Source of the DNA: Kaiparowitsia sp041742695
Lineage (GTDB): Bacteria > Cyanobacteriota > Cyanobacteriia > Elainellales > Elainellaceae
NCBI GenBank assembly: GCA_041742695.1
Contig: JBGTOF010000477.1
Span: 1 to 17,314 of the forward strand
Reading direction: 5' to 3'
DNA: 17,314 nt
The position numbers were made by a program, and so were the translations under genes. Shown one piece after another: positions 15,136 through 17,314 of this stretch. The notes under the pieces were generated by a model, which had not been told where the DNA came from, made no database searches, and saw only the letters and a program-made list of their open reading frames with translations. Position 1 is the first letter of the stretch. The number at the start of each line of letters is the position of its first letter.

Positions 15136-16374
15136 TCACAGCAGACTATCTAACTGAAGCAGCGTGTTGAGCAACACATCGGCTCCCTGGGTGCATTGCT
15201 CAGGCGATGTGTATTCGTCTTCGGCATGGCTGATCCCCGCTTGGCTGGGCACAAAAATCATGCCCATGTCGGTAACGCGACCGATTTCTTGAGCATCGTG
15301 GATGGCTCGACTGGGCATGGAGTAATGGCTGAGCTGAAGACTGTCGCAAACGGCAGCGATGGTCTCTTGAATAGTGGTACTGGCGAGCGTCGGATCCACG
15401 GCGTGCTGGGACTGCATCTGAATGGTGGTATGAGTCGCCGCTTCGATTGCGTGAATGCGCTGCTTGAGATGATTGACCATGCGGTGGATAGTCTCTAGGG
15501 ATAGATCGCGCAGGTCGATGGTGAGGTCTACCCGGCCCGGCACAATGTTAGGGGCGTTGGGCTGCACCGTTAAATAGCCGACCGTGGCCACCTGATCACC
15601 CGGCGAATTCGTAGCGCTATCGTGGACGGCGGCCACCAGAAGTGATGCCGCGTAGAGGGCGTCTTGGCGCATGGTCATGGGGGTTGTGCCCGCGTGGTTA
15701 GGCCGTCCGGTAATCACCACCTGGTAGCGGTGCAGGCTGACAATGCCCTGCACGACCCCGATTTGGCGCTGTACCGATTCCAGCACGCCACCCTGTTCGA
15801 CGTGGAGTTCTAGGTAGGCGGCCAGATCCTGAGCAGTGCGTTGGGCAGTGGAGAGGGCATCCCAGTCGCCGCCGATCCGCTGAAGGCAGGTTTGAATAGA
15901 GGTGCCGTCTAGCCGCCGAAAGGGCTCAGCGTCATCAAGGTGAAGGGTGCCCGCCATGGCTTTGCTGCCCATCATCTCTCCTTCTTCGTCGGTAAAGACA
16001 ATCACCTCGATAGGGTGGTTGAGTCGTTGCCCCGCCTGGTGCAGGGTGGTGACGACTTCAATGCCAGCCAGCACCCCGAGGGCACCGTCGTAGCGCCCCC
16101 CGGCGGGTACCGTGTCAATGTGGGAGCCGGTGGCCAGGGCCGGGAGTGATTGTTTGCCCGCGTACTGACCAATAATATTGCCTGCCGCATCTCGGGTGAC
16201 GGTCATCCCGGCGGCTACCATCGCGGTTGTAACCCACTGTCGAGCGGCCAGGTCGTCATCGCTGTAGGCAATGCGCCGCACCCCACCCTCGGGTAGGCGA
16301 CCAATGGCGGCGAGGGCATTGAGTCGCTGCTGGAGGCGATCGCCATTAACCCGTAGAGAAGTAATCACAGTCAT
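15136..16374 (-). CDS. M20-family N-carbamoyl-amino-acid hydrolase / allantoate amidohydrolase-type enzyme
   Basis: 412 residues of the Zn-dependent hydantoinase/carbamoylase family (HyuC, AllC, PydC). Metal-site residues are visible: GSHIDTVP (H85), GGRYDGALGVLAG (D96), FTDEEG (E130/E131), LELHVEQG (H191) and the late ISHAEDEYT (H383). GRPNHAGTTPMTMRQDAL is the dimerisation-lid hallmark and IHDAQEIG a conserved C-terminal motif. The family hydrolyses N-carbamoyl amino acids, beta-ureido acids or allantoate to ammonia, CO2 and an amine or acid. The exact substrate cannot be assigned. It is the natural last step after ring opening of a pyrimidine, hydantoin or allantoin-like compound. It is GC-richer than the block to its left and separated from it by 606 bp, so it may have its own promoter. 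A weak GAGGCAG precedes the ATG. Confidence 0.92.
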   Translation of the reverse strand: MTVITSLRVNGDRLQQRLNALAAIGRLPEGGVRRIAYSDDDLAARQWVTTAMVAAGMTVTRDAAGNIIGQYAGKQSLPALATGSHIDTVPAGGRYDGALGVLAGIEVVTTLHQAGQRLNHPIEVIVFTDEEGEMMGSKAMAGTLHLDDAEPFRRLDGTSIQTCLQRIGGDWDALSTAQRTAQDLAAYLELHVEQGGVLESVQRQIGVVQGIVSLHRYQVVITGRPNHAGTTPMTMRQDALYAASLLVAAVHDSATNSPGDQVATVGYLTVQPNAPNIVPGRVDLTIDLRDLSLETIHRMVNHLKQRIHAIEAATHTTIQMQSQHAVDPTLASTTIQETIAAVCDSLQLSHYSMPSRAIHDAQEIGRVTDMGMIFVPSQAGISHAEDEYTSPEQCTQGADVLLNTLLQLDSLL

Positions 16375-16465
16375 AGACTCTGCCTCAGAACGTGCTGATT
16401 CATCCTGATCAGAAAAGCAATCAGTCCACTGTTTTGCTTGCTACCAACTGGGGAGGCAAACCTGA

Positions 16466-16663
16466 AACCTCAAACCCTTTCCATCACCGTCCACCGTCCC
16501 CTCCCTGACCTACCAAGAGTCGGTAAAACAGTGCCGGCTAAACAGCTGGCCTCGCGATCGCACAGCGGGCAACGCCGCAGAAATCCGCATCACAGCCATC
16601 CACAGCCTGGGCAACACCACCGCCGAAACCCGCATCGACTGGCGCGGCGAGCTTCGGCGATAG
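16466..16663 (+). pseudogene. Coding remnant without a start, unrecognised
   Basis: An open stretch of 65 codons with no methionine runs between stops at 16463-16465 and 16661-16663. The second half, AAEIRITAIHSLGNTT followed by AETRIDWRGELRR, looks like a real protein C-terminus. The preceding part reads better in the neighbouring frame (SITVHRPLPDLP), which hints at a frameshifted gene. I do not recognise a family. It ends 9 bp before the convergent small gene. Could be chance in GC-rich sequence. Confidence 0.22.
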
Positions 16664-16672
16664 TCACCTCCG

Positions 16673-16891
16673 TCAGTGATGCTGGGGCGATCGCACCAGC
16701 ACCGTCATATACTGCCCATCTGCAAACGGCGCAGGGATTATCGGCGTAAACTGCGCCCGATCCGTCGCCACCTTTTTCACATACAGCTCGTTCATCAGAT
16801 GGATCACCTGATCCCGCGTGCCAATGATCCAAATTTGCGCGTTGCTCTCGCCCTGGTGCGATCGCACCAGCGCCTTAATCTCAGAACTCAT
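16673..16891 (-). CDS. Small conserved-looking protein of unknown function
   Basis: 72 residues from ATG 16891. Composition and patterning look genuinely coding: AQIWIIGTRDQVIHLMNELYV, then an amphipathic stretch, then RAQFTPIIPAPFADGQYMTVLV. This suggests an alpha/beta fold in a soluble protein with no signal peptide or membrane segment. From memory, similar small proteins occur in filamentous cyanobacteria without known function. An upstream ATG at 16966 would add 25 residues, but that stretch lies inside a strong inverted-repeat structure, so I prefer the shorter form. A GAGG eight bases before the ATG is buried in that structure. The gene looks unrelated to the catabolic set. Confidence 0.55.
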   Translation of the reverse strand: MSSEIKALVRSHQGESNAQIWIIGTRDQVIHLMNELYVKKVATDRAQFTPIIPAPFADGQYMTVLVRSPQHH

Positions 16892-16898
16892 GGGGTTT

Positions 16899-16975
16899 GC
16901 CTCGCTAATGAGATGTGTCGAAGAAACGCGCTCAGGGACGTGGTTGACCCAACCACTTGTCAGCATTAGCGAGGC
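16899..16975 (-). promoter_or_regulatory. Structured leader that can hide the ribosome binding site of the small gene
   Basis: A 77-base element is closed by a perfect 12-bp stem: GCCTCGCTAATG (16899-16910) and CATTAGCGAGGC (16964-16975), plus strand. Inside is a second hairpin, GTGGTTG/CAACCAC with a 3-base loop (16940-16956), extended by GAC/GTC (16937-16939 and 16959-16961) across a two-base bulge. On the minus strand the element sits directly upstream of the 72-residue gene, and its closing stem includes the only GAGG. I checked it against tRNA architecture and against the motifs I remember for TPP, cobalamin, FMN, fluoride, guanidine and cyanobacterial glutamine riboswitches, and found no match. 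Confidence 0.45.
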
Positions 16976-16993
16976 GCTTGATAATCATCAAAG

Positions 16994-17156
16994 CCTGGCT
17001 CCTGCCACCGTCAGGAGTCAGGTCAGCTGGTTAGTGAGTGCGCTAACACTCCTAATCAGCGCCCAAAACCCCAAGCGCGCGTTTAGATGTCACCGGAATC
17101 AGATTCCGGTATCGCAAAGAATAAACCAACTCGTCAGAGAAAACAAGTGTTTCTCT
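16994..17156. repeat. Run of four strong hairpins in non-coding DNA
   Basis: Hairpin 1 has an 11-bp stem with one G-T pair, CCTGGCTCCTG at 16994-17004 and CAGGAGTCAGG at 17012-17022. Hairpin 2 is 17026-17060, about 14 bp with one bulge and one wobble around the loop CGCTAA. Hairpin 3 is a perfect palindrome, ACCGGAATC-A-GATTCCGGT at 17092-17110. Hairpin 4 is AGAGAAAACA/TGTTTCTCT at 17136-17156 with one bulge. No gene is evident in 16976-17246. They could be terminators, a structured RNA or a repeat cluster. Confidence 0.5.
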
Positions 17157-17246
17157 CTACATTTTGTAGTGAAAACCCCTTATATTCTCTACCGGAGATA
17201 AAGATTTGCTGAAGCTATCGGCATAACAACTCTCAGCAAGCATATT

Positions 17247-17314
17247 ATGCAGAGCAAGATCCGGCTAAACACCTCTATGAGAGTAATTATCACGATCTCG
17301 TCCGGTATAACACC
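17247..17314 (+). CDS. Possible 5' end of a gene running off the right edge
   Basis: From ATG 17247 an open frame continues to the edge, reading MQSKIRLNTSMRVIITISSGIT. A charged start followed by a hydrophobic run would suit a signal anchor or first membrane helix. A neighbouring frame is also open to the edge, and there is no clear ribosome binding site, so this is weak. Confidence 0.15.
   Translation, partial: MQSKIRLNTSMRVIITISSGIT

Noticed and set aside
16590..16832. Leftward 80-codon frame over the remnant and the small gene
   Set aside because: It overlaps the better-supported 72-residue gene in another frame, and its composition is Gly/Asp/Ala/Cys-rich shadow-like.
16899..16975. A tRNA gene
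   Set aside because: Length and a closing stem are suggestive, but there is no T-loop GTTCRA motif, no proper D-arm or anticodon arm, and the outer stem is 12 bp.

Overview
The window most likely comes from a cyanobacterium. The octamer GCGATCGC (HIP1, the repeat typical of many cyanobacterial genomes) occurs about 19 times by eye, and the left edge carries what looks like the tail of a cyanobacterial-type transposase. I see no rRNA, tRNA, CRISPR array or regulator gene.

Layout. (1) 1-465: a transposase C-terminus and a decayed coding fragment. (2) 466-7544: two divergent operons sharing a 168-bp control region. Leftward are a 2-oxoglutarate/Fe(II) oxygenase and a cytosine-deaminase-like amidohydrolase. 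Rightward is a branched-chain-amino-acid-type ABC importer: a Tat lipoprotein binding protein, a LivH-type permease, and one 826-residue protein that fuses LivM, LivG and LivF. (3) 7598-14529: a visibly AT-richer, HIP1-poor block. It holds two closely related COG3964-type amidohydrolases, a small zinc nucleobase/nucleoside deaminase whose upstream region carries a MITE-like element, a DHA2-type MFS transporter, a second 2OG/Fe(II) oxygenase paralogous to the first, and an NMT1/THI5-like lipoprotein binding protein. The leftward order 14529 to 9674 (amidohydrolase, binding protein, oxygenase, MFS) looks like one operon. (4) 14530-15135: a 606-bp non-coding region with palindromes. (5) 15136-16374: an M20 N-carbamoyl-amino-acid hydrolase/allantoate-amidohydrolase-type enzyme. 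(6) 16375-17314: a coding remnant, a 72-residue conserved-looking small protein behind a strongly structured leader, a run of strong hairpins, and possibly the start of another gene.

Taken together, the genes encode import, oxidation, deamination and C-N bond hydrolysis: three transport components, two 2OG oxygenases, two kinds of deaminase-related protein, two cyclic-amidohydrolase-fold hydrolases and one carbamoyl-amide hydrolase. The most economical reading is a scavenging and catabolic island for an oxidisable, nitrogen-rich heterocycle (a modified nucleobase, hydantoin, ureide or related compound), used to release ammonia. No gene fixes the substrate, so this is inference. An 11-bp motif shared by the control regions of blocks 2 and 3 suggests that the two parts are co-regulated.
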